The notes under the pieces are model-generated. The model had not been told where the DNA came from. It ran no database searches and saw only the letters and a list, made by a program, of their open reading frames with translations. The translations under genes were made by a program, and so were the position numbers. DNA of 8,056 nucleotides from Acidiphilium sp. CAG:727 (GTDB taxonomy: Bacteria > Bacillota > Clostridia > Christensenellales > Borkfalkiaceae): assembly GCA_000437515.1 (NCBI GenBank), contig FR898408.1, positions 1 through 8,056 on the forward strand, in the 5' to 3' direction. Of the stretch, positions 1-5,854 are shown in pieces. Every line of letters starts with the position of its first letter. The first letter of the stretch is position 1.

Positions 1-12
1 GCGTGCGTTTGT

Positions 13-86
13 TGGAGCGGGTGATGGGAATCGGACCCACGCAACCAGCTTGGAAGGCTGGTGTTCTACCATTGAACTACACCCGC
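13..86 (-). tRNA. tRNA-Gly (anticodon UCC)
   Basis: Read on the minus strand, this 74-nt segment folds as a complete cloverleaf. The acceptor stem is GCGGGTG/CACCCGC, the D-arm is GTTC-AATGGTA-GAAC, and the anticodon stem is CCAGC/GCTGG around the loop CTTCCAA, which places TCC at positions 34-36. The T-arm is GTGGG/CCCAT around TCCGATT. It ends in T followed by a genomically encoded CCA (13-15). It decodes GGA and GGG glycine codons. A strong promoter lies just upstream, so it appears to be transcribed on its own or as the first gene of a unit continuing beyond position 1. Confidence 0.97.
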
Positions 87-108
87 GTACCTTTCACAAT
101 GCTTGACT

Positions 109-137
109 ATTCTACCAAAATTTATTGCGGTTGTCAA
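109..137 (-). promoter_or_regulatory. Sigma-A promoter of tRNA-Gly
   Basis: On the minus strand a consensus -35 TTGACA (132-137) is followed by a 17-nt spacer and -10 TAGAAT (109-114). The predicted transcription start is near 102, giving a short 5' leader of about 16 nt before the mature tRNA end at 86. The match is near-consensus, as expected for a stable-RNA gene. Confidence 0.85.
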
Positions 138-211
138 ACGTTTTCTATCGTATTTTCAAAATTTATAAAACTTTTTTTCGGTTGCGATTTTATTTCCCGC
201 GCGCGCAGCGA

Positions 212-685
212 TCAGCCGATATTTTCGTTTATCACCGCCGTGATTTTTCCGTTTGAAATAACGCAATAGCAAAAACTTTTATTCGTCGAATATCTTTCCG
301 CGCTACCGGGGTTTATAAGGGTAATTCCGTCGATTTCTTTAATTTCGGCGCAGTGGGTATGTCCGTAAAAAACGGCGTTTGCGCCGAGTTCTTTCGCGCG
401 CTCTATAAGTCTTGTCGCGGTGCGTTTAACGCCGTACAAATCGCCGTGCGTGGCGAAAATCTTAACGCCTTCGACTTCGACTGAAATTTCTTTCGGATTG
501 CGCCCGAAATCGCAGTTGCCGTACACCCGGTACAACTTATCGCCAAGAACGCTTTCGAGTTCGTTCATATCGTCGTAATGATCGCCCAGATGAAAGACCA
601 TATCGCTTTCGAGCAAAATATCGTAAACAGAATATATCGCGCTTAAATTTCCGTGCGTGTCGGATAAAATCACTATCTTTTTCAT
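212..685 (-). CDS. yfcE: YfcE/MJ0936-type metallophosphodiesterase
   Basis: This 157-residue protein belongs to the small calcineurin-like phosphoesterase family (YfcE in E. coli, YsnB in Bacillus), which hydrolyses phosphodiesters using two metal ions in the cytoplasm; the physiological substrate is not established. The metal-binding motifs are all visible: SDTHGN (D9, H11), GDHYDD (D35), YGNCD (N57), ATHGD (H80) and YGHTH (H109, H111), followed by the family's INPGS near residues 125-129. The length is normal for the family. The ATG lies 5 nt after the rdgB stop and no Shine-Dalgarno is visible, so translation is probably coupled to rdgB. Pairing with rdgB is also seen in other Firmicutes. 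The symbol marks the family and does not claim proven orthology. Confidence 0.92.
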   Translation of the reverse strand: MKKIVILSDTHGNLSAIYSVYDILLESDMVFHLGDHYDDMNELESVLGDKLYRVYGNCDFGRNPKEISVEVEGVKIFATHGDLYGVKRTATRLIERAKELGANAVFYGHTHCAEIKEIDGITLINPGSAERYSTNKSFCYCVISNGKITAVINENIG

Positions 686-690
686 AGCGC

Positions 691-1281
691 TTATTTCAAA
701 TCATCTGTGGCTAACTTGTCAAGCAGATCGCAAAGAGCGCGGTAGCGATGACTGACCGAATTTTTCTCTTCGTCGGTCGCTTCGCCGAACGGCTTTTTCA
801 GGTCGTAAGAGTAAAATAACGAGTCGTAGCCGAATCCGTTCGAGCCTTTTTCGCTTTTCAGAATTTCGCCGAGCGTTTCGCCGTAGCCGTATAAGGTTTT
901 TCCGTCGGGGTAATAAAGGCAGATCGAACAGCAGAATTTCGCCCGTCTGTCCGTTGCTTCGTAAAGCGCGGATAAAAGTTTCGTGCGGTTCGCCGCGTCG
1001 TCGCCGTGAACGCCCGAAAACCGCGCGGAATACAGACCCGGCGCGCCGTCTAAATAATCTACGCAAAGTCCGCTGTCGTCTGCCAAAGCGGGCAGGTTGA
1101 GCGCGGTTGCGACGGCTTTTGCTTTGATGAGCGAATTTTCTTGAAAAGTAGAGCCGTTTTCTTCGACGTCGGCGTTAAAGCCCGCTTCCGACATAGGTAT
1201 AATTTCGAATTTTTCGCCGAGAATTTCTTTGAATTCTCTTATTTTGCCTTTGTTGTTGGAGGCTATCACGAGTTTTTGCAT
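691..1281 (-). CDS. rdgB: RdgB/HAM1 XTP/dITP diphosphatase
   Basis: This is the house-cleaning pyrophosphatase that hydrolyses dITP, ITP and XTP to monophosphates, keeping deaminated purines out of DNA and RNA. With the start chosen here it has 196 residues, normal for the family. Visible motifs are SNNKGK (8-13), the catalytic region ADDSGL with D68/D69, the GLYSARFSG stretch (82-90), GSNGFGYDSLF (147-157) and KNSVSHR (173-179). The frame can be extended to a TTG at 1302, but the ATG at 1281 is preferred: it puts SNNKGK at the usual distance from the N-terminus, and a strong promoter ends exactly 6 nt before it. There is no Shine-Dalgarno, so the message is probably leaderless. It is co-transcribed with the YfcE-type gene. 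Confidence 0.95.
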   Translation of the reverse strand: MQKLVIASNNKGKIREFKEILGEKFEIIPMSEAGFNADVEENGSTFQENSLIKAKAVATALNLPALADDSGLCVDYLDGAPGLYSARFSGVHGDDAANRTKLLSALYEATDRRAKFCCSICLYYPDGKTLYGYGETLGEILKSEKGSNGFGYDSLFYSYDLKKPFGEATDEEKNSVSHRYRALCDLLDKLATDDLK

Positions 1282-1287
1282 GACTAC

Positions 1288-1316
1288 ATTATATAATCGC
1301 AATAAAATTTTGTAAA
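1288..1316 (-). promoter_or_regulatory. rdgB promoter, predicted leaderless
   Basis: On the minus strand -35 TTTACA (1311-1316), a 17-nt spacer and a perfect -10 TATAAT (1288-1293) are followed by GTAGTC and then the rdgB ATG. With standard geometry, transcription starts at the A of the ATG (1281), leaving no room for a ribosome-binding site. Confidence 0.8.
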
Positions 1317-1334
1317 GTGAACGAGGCGATTTTA

Positions 1335-1363
1335 TAGACGATAACTTAAAAAAATGCTATACT
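1335..1363 (+). promoter_or_regulatory. Promoter of YhhN-like gene, predicted leaderless
   Basis: On the plus strand -35 TAGACG (1335-1340, 4 of 6 matches to consensus), a 17-nt spacer and -10 TATACT (1358-1363) are followed by GAATAT and then the ATG at 1370. The predicted start of transcription is the A of that ATG. The -35 boxes of this promoter and the divergent rdgB promoter are 18 nt apart, so RNA polymerase binding at the two may interfere. Confidence 0.7.
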
Positions 1364-1369
1364 GAATAT

Positions 1370-2078
1370 ATGAGCAGACGTTTTATCGAAAAATTTATAT
1401 ATATAGCCTTTGCCGCGGCGGGGCTTATAACGACGATTGCGATTACCGTTTCCGATTTCGTTTTCGGTTACGATACCACGTTTATAAAGTACGGCGGAAT
1501 AATCGCTTGCGCGCTTTATTCGCTCTATACGGCGGTTAAAGGGAAAGTTAAATTTCCGTTCGTAACGTTCGCGTTGTGTTTTACCTTGATTGCGGACTAT
1601 TTTCTGCTCGTTAAAAACGACGGCTATATCTACGGAGTTTCGGCGTTTATCGTCGCACAGAGTTTTTATCTTGCGAGAATTTATTTCGAAAAGGGGAAAC
1701 TTCCGTTTGTATCCGTTGCCGTAAGGGTGGCGGCTTTTTCCGTCCTTTGCATAGCAATGTTTATTGCGCGGCTTATCGAGCCGTTGACGGCGGCGGGTGG
1801 GGGGTTTTCGGGGGGGGGGGGTTTTTTACGCGTGTATGATAGTTGGTAACGCCGTCGAGAGTTTTTCGCTTTGCAAACTCGGCGTAAGGTATATCGTTTT
1901 CGCGGTAGGGCTGTGTCTTTTTATCGGTTGCGACGTCTGCGTTGGAATATATAATTTGTCGTCGTTTATAAATATCGGTCTGACCGCCCGTGCGGCGGAA
2001 ACTTTCGTATTTTTAAGTTGGACCTTTTATCTTCCGTCGCAGGTCATGATCGCGCTTTCGACCGACGGAATATTTTAG
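1370..2078 (+). pseudogene. YhhN/TMEM86-like membrane protein, frameshifted at a G12 run
   Basis: The two reading frames together make one polytopic membrane protein resembling the YhhN/TMEM86 (lysoplasmalogenase-like) family. The first frame (1370-1849, 159 residues) has repeated hydrophobic segments and the family-like stretch ADYFLL (75-80) followed by YGVSAFIVAQSFYLARIYF (88-106). The second frame, reading through 2078, continues with VFYACMIVGNAVESF, a region around CDVCVG, and WTFYLPSQVMIALS at the end. The switch happens in the run of 12 G at 1810-1821; removal of one G would give a continuous 235-residue protein, a usual length for the family. As read, translation leaves frame at the tract and stops at 1847-1849. 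This could be phase variation, real decay or a homopolymer error. Both halves keep coherent membrane-protein sequence, which argues against old decay. Enzymatic activity is not shown. Confidence 0.72.
1795..1821 (+). repeat. G-rich homopolymer tract (G3-T-G6-T4C-G12)
   Basis: The coding strand carries GGG at 1795-1797, G6 at 1799-1804 and an uninterrupted G12 at 1810-1821, followed by T6. The G12 run is the point where the YhhN-like gene changes frame. Such a run is highly prone to slipped-strand mispairing and also to sequencing error. The arrangement offers four or more GGG blocks with short loops, so a G-quadruplex on the non-template strand is possible. Confidence 0.9.
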
Positions 2079-2088
2079 AATAAATCGT

Positions 2089-2129
2089 AAAAAGGCGTGG
2101 GGCGCGATTTTCGCGACCCACGCCTTTTT
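2089..2129. terminator. Bidirectional intrinsic terminator
   Basis: A 13-bp perfect stem (2089-2101 with 2117-2129: AAAAAGGCGTGGG against CCCACGCCTTTTT) is extended, after one mismatch, by 5 more pairs to a TTT loop at 2108-2110. The A5/T5 ends provide a U-tract in both directions. It lies 10 nt after the stop of the YhhN-like gene and just beyond the stop of the minus-strand HTH gene, so it can end both convergent units. Confidence 0.92.
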
Positions 2130-2133
2130 AAGT

Positions 2134-2355
2134 TTATATATCTTTTCTTCCGACGATATAGTCGATATCTACGTTAAAATAATCGGCTAACAGCCATAAA
2201 GAGCGAATGCTCGGTTCCTTCTTTTCCAAAAGCCACGCGCTGATAGTATTTTGTTTGACCCCGATTTTTGCCGCAAGGGCGACTTGGGTAAGATTTTCCC
2301 GGAAAAATCGAAGAAAAGAAAATCGAGCCTGCGGTTGCCGACAATCAACAAACAC
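2134..2355 (-). CDS. XRE-family HTH regulator, rearranged N-terminus
   Basis: The 73-residue reading frame contains a Cro/CI-type (HTH_3, XRE family) DNA-binding domain. The segment NLTQVALAAKIGVKQNTISAW (21-41) forms the helix-turn-helix, followed by KKEPSIRSLWLLADYF and the typical closing NVDIDYIVGRKD. Family members usually begin with a helix such as LRxLREExxLTQ. Here that helix is two residues short and preceded by an unrelated stretch rich in R, Q, F and P, encoded by DNA that on the other strand reads as a different protein. The start used is a GTG at 2355 without a Shine-Dalgarno. I infer that the 5' end was lost at a junction near 2300 and the frame runs into foreign sequence, so it may be non-functional. 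It ends at the shared terminator. Confidence 0.6.
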   Translation of the reverse strand: MFVDCRQPQARFSFLRFFRENLTQVALAAKIGVKQNTISAWLLEKKEPSIRSLWLLADYFNVDIDYIVGRKDI

Positions 2356-2515
2356 ACACGTGGGTATCTATGGTGTTGGGAATACTTGCGTTGATTTACT
2401 CTTTGTCATCGTTAATTTTTAGAGTTTCATTAGGCGAACTGTTTAACTATCTTGTATGTTTATCCGATTCTATTATTCCTGTTGCCATTATAGCTTCAAT
2501 AAATACGCGTAGCGA
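2292..2515 (+). pseudogene. Orphan fragment of a small membrane-protein gene
   Basis: This plus-strand frame is open from just after a TAA at 2289-2291 and reads as plausible protein: an acidic/basic lead (EEKKIEPAVADNQQTHTW), a transmembrane segment (VSMVLGILALIYSLSSLIF), then GELFNYLVCLSDSIIPVAIIA. The pattern resembles small one- or two-span proteins that often carry an N-terminal zinc ribbon (DUF4190-like); the exact family is uncertain. No start codon or ribosome site precedes the lead and the frame runs on into antisense lipoprotein sequence up to a stop at 2571-2573, so both ends appear missing. The DNA differs in composition from its surroundings. It lies exactly between two truncated minus-strand genes, so I read it as a rearrangement remnant or an assembly join. 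Confidence 0.45.
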
Positions 2516-2835
2516 TCGATTCTTGAAGGCAAATCGAGCGCTCTTGCAAAGTCGGGTGCAAGATGCCGGGTAGGAACGGTAAGCGGCAGTATTTTTTCAA
2601 AATCCTTCGCCGTTTTGTTGTCGAAAAGAACGGCGTTTAACACGGTTTCGCCCGCCGTAATCGTAATTTCCGTTTGCTTAGAAGGATTCGGCAAATTATT
2701 GCCGTTCGTTCCGCTTCCGTTGTTGTCGCGTGTTCCGTCGTTTTTGTTTGTGCAAGCCGACAACGAAAATATAAAAGCAAAACCAAGCGCGACCGCAACG
2801 AACGGTTTTATGAATTTTAAGATTTGTGATTTCAT
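2488..2835 (-). pseudogene. Cyclophilin-like-fold lipoprotein, C-terminally truncated
   Basis: The 115-residue product starts with a lipoprotein signal peptide: KSQILKFIK, a hydrophobic core, then the lipobox LSAC with the lipidated cysteine at residue 28. A low-complexity N/G/T linker runs to about 54. Residues 55-107 match the start of a bacterial cyclophilin-like domain (ITITAGETVLNAVLFDNKTA, then LPLTVP and FARALDLPSRID). Complete domains of this type are about 110 residues; here the match stops near residue 107 (about 2515) and only eight unrelated residues precede the stop, so the second half is missing. It begins 27 nt after the preceding flavodoxin-fold gene, with an AAGG about 5 nt before its ATG, and was the last gene of the redox operon. 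The signal and lipobox are intact, so a truncated lipoprotein could still be exported. Confidence 0.65.
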
Positions 2836-2862
2836 TTTCGCCTTTCCTTTTTTGTTTTTCGA

Positions 2863-3402
2863 TTAAACGTTCAGTCCCGCCGTATACGCCGCGGTCAGAG
2901 CGGGCGTTTCCGTTATTTCTCCTTTCAAATAAACGCCCGTGCCGTAAATCACGCCCTTTTCAACCGCTCCGTTTACGCAATCGGCATATCCTCTGAAACA
3001 TGCGAGCGTGGTTTCCGCCGCTTCTTTTTCACCGTCGGCGCAGGTAACGATATAATAAAACTCCTTGTTATTTACTTCCGTCCACCGTGCAACGGTTCGG
3101 TCGATAACGGCTTTCAATTGCGCGTCGATAGAGTAAAAATATACGGGCGAGGCGAGAACGATAACGTCGGCGTCTATGATTTTCTGTAAAACTTCTGCCA
3201 TATCGTCTTTAATCGCGCAGTCGCCGCCATGATCGCGGCAGTAATAACACGCGTGGCAATAACCGATTTTTTTCTCCGCGATACGGATTTTTTCGACTTC
3301 GTTACCGCTTTTCATCGCGCCGCGCGCAAATTCGTCGCATAATATGTCCGAATTGCCGTTTTTTCTCGGACTGCCCGATAAAATCAACACTTTTTTATTC
3401 AT
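2863..3402 (-). CDS. Flavodoxin-fold oxidoreductase with Isf-like cysteine cluster
   Basis: This 179-residue protein belongs to the NADPH-dependent FMN reductase/flavodoxin-like superfamily. The N-terminal strand and phosphate loop LILSGSPRKNGNS (6-18) would bind the FMN phosphate, and LASPVYFYS near residues 83-91 forms the next flavin loop. Between them is C49-x2-C52-x2-C55-x6-C62, followed by IKDDM. This fits the compact CX2CX2CX4-7C pattern that binds a [4Fe-4S] cluster in archaeal iron-sulfur flavoprotein (Isf). Cluster binding here is inferred. The protein lacks a signal peptide and should be cytoplasmic. Its ATG is 9 nt after the preceding gene, and a GGGAG at the upstream stop codon could serve as a rather distant ribosome site. 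It is the fifth gene of the operon and a paralogue of the fourth. The electron donor and acceptor are unknown. Confidence 0.85.
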   Translation of the reverse strand: MNKKVLILSGSPRKNGNSDILCDEFARGAMKSGNEVEKIRIAEKKIGYCHACYYCRDHGGDCAIKDDMAEVLQKIIDADVIVLASPVYFYSIDAQLKAVIDRTVARWTEVNNKEFYYIVTCADGEKEAAETTLACFRGYADCVNGAVEKGVIYGTGVYLKGEITETPALTAAYTAGLNV

Positions 3403-3411
3403 AATACCGCT

Positions 3412-4050
3412 TTACTCCCTGATAAAATTCATAAATATCGGCTGTCCCCGTTCGGGAAGTTTAACGCCGAGTTTATCCGCCGCTTCCTTACAGCGGAGGA
3501 AATACGCCATATTTTCGCCGAGAACGCGCATCGTGTACATACCTTCGGTATCTTTTTCCACCTGTTCCGCGCTCGCGCCGTAAACGAGATTCCAGTACCT
3601 TGAAGAAATAATCGGCATTTCGTGTAAACCGAAGTATTTGTTAAGTTGGTCGTAAGTGGAAGTCGTTCCCGCGCGGCGAGCCACAACGACAGCCGCCGCA
3701 GGCTTTAAATAAAATGCTTTGTTCTGATTTCCGCAAAATTCGCTGTAAAAAAGCCTGTCCATAAACGCCGTCATTGCGCCGCTTGCCGCCGCATAATGCA
3801 CGGGTGTACCGAAGATAAATCCGTCGGCTTCGAGGGCTTTTTCACGGCATTTGTTCACGCTGTCGTCAAACACGCATTTGCCGATTTTAGCGCACGTTTT
3901 GCAGGCGATGCACCCCGATAACGCGCGGTTTCCTATCCAGAAAATTTCCGTTTCGATTCCGTTTTTGTTAAGCGTTGCCGCCACTTCTTCGAGCGCCCTG
4001 TTCGTCGAGCCGTTTTTGTGCGGACTACCGTTTACAAGCAATACTTTCAT
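3412..4050 (-). CDS. Iron-sulfur-flavoprotein-like NAD(P)H/FMN oxidoreductase
   Basis: The 212-residue protein has the flavodoxin-like fold of FMN reductases and Isf proteins. LLVNGSPHKNGSTNRAL (4-20) is the FMN phosphate loop and FGTPVHYAAASGAMTAFMDR (80-99) is the second flavin-contacting region. The cysteines C47, C50, C53 and C59 (CIACKTCAKIGKC) reproduce the CX2CX2CX5C spacing of Methanosarcina Isf, which ligates a [4Fe-4S] cluster, so one-electron transfer between FMN and a cluster is a reasonable inference. It is cytoplasmic, with no signal peptide. A GGGGTGAG lies 3 nt before the ATG. It is the fourth gene of the operon, 18 nt after the flavin-reductase-like gene and 9 nt before its paralogue. 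The C-terminal third differs from the paralogue, so the two probably have different partners. Confidence 0.87.
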   Translation of the reverse strand: MKVLLVNGSPHKNGSTNRALEEVAATLNKNGIETEIFWIGNRALSGCIACKTCAKIGKCVFDDSVNKCREKALEADGFIFGTPVHYAAASGAMTAFMDRLFYSEFCGNQNKAFYLKPAAAVVVARRAGTTSTYDQLNKYFGLHEMPIISSRYWNLVYGASAEQVEKDTEGMYTMRVLGENMAYFLRCKEAADKLGVKLPERGQPIFMNFIRE

Positions 4051-4068
4051 AATCTCACCCCATAATAA

Positions 4069-4629
4069 TTATTTTTTCAGAGCCGCTCCGTCGTGAAACG
4101 CCGTGCCGACTTTTCCGCCCATTCTGAAATAGCAACGGCTTGCGGGATCGTAAGAAATGGGGTTTAGTTTGTTCAAATCCACGTTGCCGTCCGTCAAAAT
4201 GCCTTCTTCGGCGATGATGTTTACGATTTCACCGTAAATTGCTTCCGATTTTTCGTCGATATAATCGAGTTTACATTCAAGCGTAAGCGGCAGATCTTCA
4301 ATCACGGGAGCATCTACGTTTTTGCTTTTTGTAAGGGTAAATCCGCTTTTTCTAATCTTTTCCTTGTCGGTGTTTGCGGAAACAAGCCCAACGTAATCAC
4401 ATTGAATCAAATGTCTTTCATCGGCAATCGCCACGGTGAAAGCCTTGCGCGCTTTGATGTTGGCAACGGTTTTATGCCCCGCGCTTAAATATAACGCGAT
4501 ATGGCGGAAGTCGCAAAGCGTACCGTAAGCGGCGTTCATCGCGTCGGGGGTGCCGTCTTCCGAGTAAGTGCCGATAATAAGTACCGGCATAGGGAATAAA
4601 TAAGGTTTCACGCCTAAATCTTTTTTCAT
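4069..4629 (-). CDS. Flavin reductase-like (flavoredoxin-type) flavoprotein
   Basis: This 186-residue protein is a member of the flavin reductase-like domain family, split-barrel FMN proteins including flavoredoxin and NAD(P)H:flavin oxidoreductases. The recognisable N-terminal pattern is PMPVLIIGTYSEDGTPDAMN (13-32), then ALYLSAGHKTVANI (45-58), with the usual conserved H-K-T. The rest continues with DYVGLVSANTDKEKI and LTLECKLDYI, typical of the second half of the barrel, and the length is normal. Its single cysteine, C39, lies in the region between them. It is soluble and cytoplasmic. The start is well supported by AAGGAG about 9 nt before the ATG. It is the third gene of the operon, 21 nt after the twin-flavodoxin lipoprotein. 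It could reduce or carry FMN for the neighbouring flavoproteins, but the substrate cannot be read from the sequence. Confidence 0.88.
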   Translation of the reverse strand: MKKDLGVKPYLFPMPVLIIGTYSEDGTPDAMNAAYGTLCDFRHIALYLSAGHKTVANIKARKAFTVAIADERHLIQCDYVGLVSANTDKEKIRKSGFTLTKSKNVDAPVIEDLPLTLECKLDYIDEKSEAIYGEIVNIIAEEGILTDGNVDLNKLNPISYDPASRCYFRMGGKVGTAFHDGAALKK

Positions 4630-4650
4630 AAATAAAATCTCCTTGTTTTT

Positions 4651-5817
4651 TTAAGCGGCTAAGTTCAAGCCGTTAACCCAGGTTTCTACGGTAGACTTGC
4701 TTGCGCCCGAAGAGAATCTGTTTCCTGCAAGCCAGTTGCCCGTACCTGCCATACCCTTAAGAAGCGTTCCGCTTTGCCCCATTCCGCTACTTGAGGAAGT
4801 TGCGAACGGGATTACAGTTTTACCCGAAAAATCGTTGTTTTTAACGAAGTTGTTTACGGGCCAAGCGGCGATTCCCCACCAGATAGGGTATCCGATAAAC
4901 ACAACGTCGTATTCAGTAAAGTTATCGGGCGTTACTTTTTCGAGAGGAATATCCCGAAGCGTTTCGTCCTCGTGTTCGCGGACGACTCTGCTGTTTGAGT
5001 TCGTCCAGTTGAGGTCTGCGCTCGTGTAAGGAGTAACGGGAACGAGTTCAAAGAGCGTTCCGCCCGTCGCTTCCGCGATATATCCCGCAACCCTTTCCGT
5101 GTTGCCGCTGCCCGAAAAATACACGACGAGAATTTTATTTTCCTGCGGCGCGGGATCGGGCGTTGGAGTTGTATCGGGAACGTCGGGAGTGTCGGGGTTA
5201 CTCAAATTAAGGGAAGCAATCCACGATTTTACGCCGCTTTCGTCGTTACGCGAAAAACGTTTCCCTTCAACGACGTTCGCGCCGCTTGCGTTGGAGCGGA
5301 TATCCGCCGTACTCCCCGAAATAGAACTGCTTGCCGCAGTGCAGAACGTGTAAATGGTTTTTCCGCTGAAATCGTAGAAATTAAGGAAAGATAAAACGGG
5401 CATAGGCGCCGTTCCCCACCAGATGGGGAATCCTACAAAAATGGTATCGTAACCCGCGATAACATCTTTCGGAAGATAAGTTTTCAGTTCGGGGCGGGCA
5501 TTGGCGTCTTTTTCGTCTTTCGCTACTTCCGTAGTGGGCGTATAAGCGTCGGGGTAAGGCTCTTTGCGCTCGATTTCAAAAATATCCGCGCCCGTTTCCG
5601 ACTGAATTAGTTTCGCTACCGATTCCGTCGTGTTTGTTTTTGAAAAATATACAACGAGCGTTTTGCTTGCCCGTGTAAACGTATCGTCGATATTCACTTC
5701 GCTTTCTTCGGGCGGAGTAACGCTTGAAGACGGCGAATTGTTTCCGCCTTTGCTTCCGCAGGCGGTAAGAGAAATTATCATAATGAGTCCGAGCAGTATC
5801 GCTAAAAATCTTTTCAT
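4651..5817 (-). CDS. Lipoprotein with two tandem flavodoxin domains
   Basis: The 388-residue protein begins with a lipoprotein signal peptide (KRF, hydrophobic core, lipobox LTAC with C20), so it should be anchored on the outer face of the membrane. A Ser/Glu-rich linker leads to flavodoxin domain 1 (about 52-205), a Pro/Thr/Asp-rich linker (206-227) and flavodoxin domain 2 (about 228-386). Domain 2 keeps a normal FMN phosphate loop, S235-GSGN-T240. Domain 1 has the degenerate S59-KTNT-T64. Both carry PIWWG (131-135, 311-315), the FSGKT strand (150-154, 330-334) and a similar end, SxxNL/NGLNL, which points to internal duplication. AGGAGG sits 8 nt before the ATG. Flavodoxins are usually cytosolic, so export is unusual. 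It lies 37 nt downstream of the aldo/keto reductase in the same operon. FMN binding and an extracytoplasmic redox role are inferred. Confidence 0.92.
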   Translation of the reverse strand: MKRFLAILLGLIMIISLTACGSKGGNNSPSSSVTPPEESEVNIDDTFTRASKTLVVYFSKTNTTESVAKLIQSETGADIFEIERKEPYPDAYTPTTEVAKDEKDANARPELKTYLPKDVIAGYDTIFVGFPIWWGTAPMPVLSFLNFYDFSGKTIYTFCTAASSSISGSTADIRSNASGANVVEGKRFSRNDESGVKSWIASLNLSNPDTPDVPDTTPTPDPAPQENKILVVYFSGSGNTERVAGYIAEATGGTLFELVPVTPYTSADLNWTNSNSRVVREHEDETLRDIPLEKVTPDNFTEYDVVFIGYPIWWGIAAWPVNNFVKNNDFSGKTVIPFATSSSSGMGQSGTLLKGMAGTGNWLAGNRFSSGASKSTVETWVNGLNLAA

Positions 5818-5854
5818 GGTTTTATCCTCCTGTCGTTTCTTCTTTTATTTTAAT

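Noticed and set aside
150..211. Possible terminator after the phosphodiesterase gene
   Set aside because: The GC-rich GCGCGC stretch downstream of the stop does not form a clear stem followed by a U-run on the minus strand, so no terminator is called.
3..269. Plus-strand 88-codon frame across the left end
   Set aside because: It runs antisense through the tRNA-Gly, its promoter and the end of the phosphodiesterase gene, and the translation has no recognisable domain.
719..1066. Arginine-rich minus-strand frame inside rdgB
   Set aside because: It is an out-of-frame reading of the well-supported rdgB gene; its Arg bias comes from the codon composition of the true frame.
1282..1302. Longer rdgB start at TTG (1302)
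   Set aside because: It would add seven residues not typical of the family, lacks a ribosome site, and would lie inside the promoter's -10 region.
4697..5353. Plus-strand frames opposite the twin-flavodoxin lipoprotein
   Set aside because: They are antisense to a gene with clear domains, lack start signals and show no family pattern.
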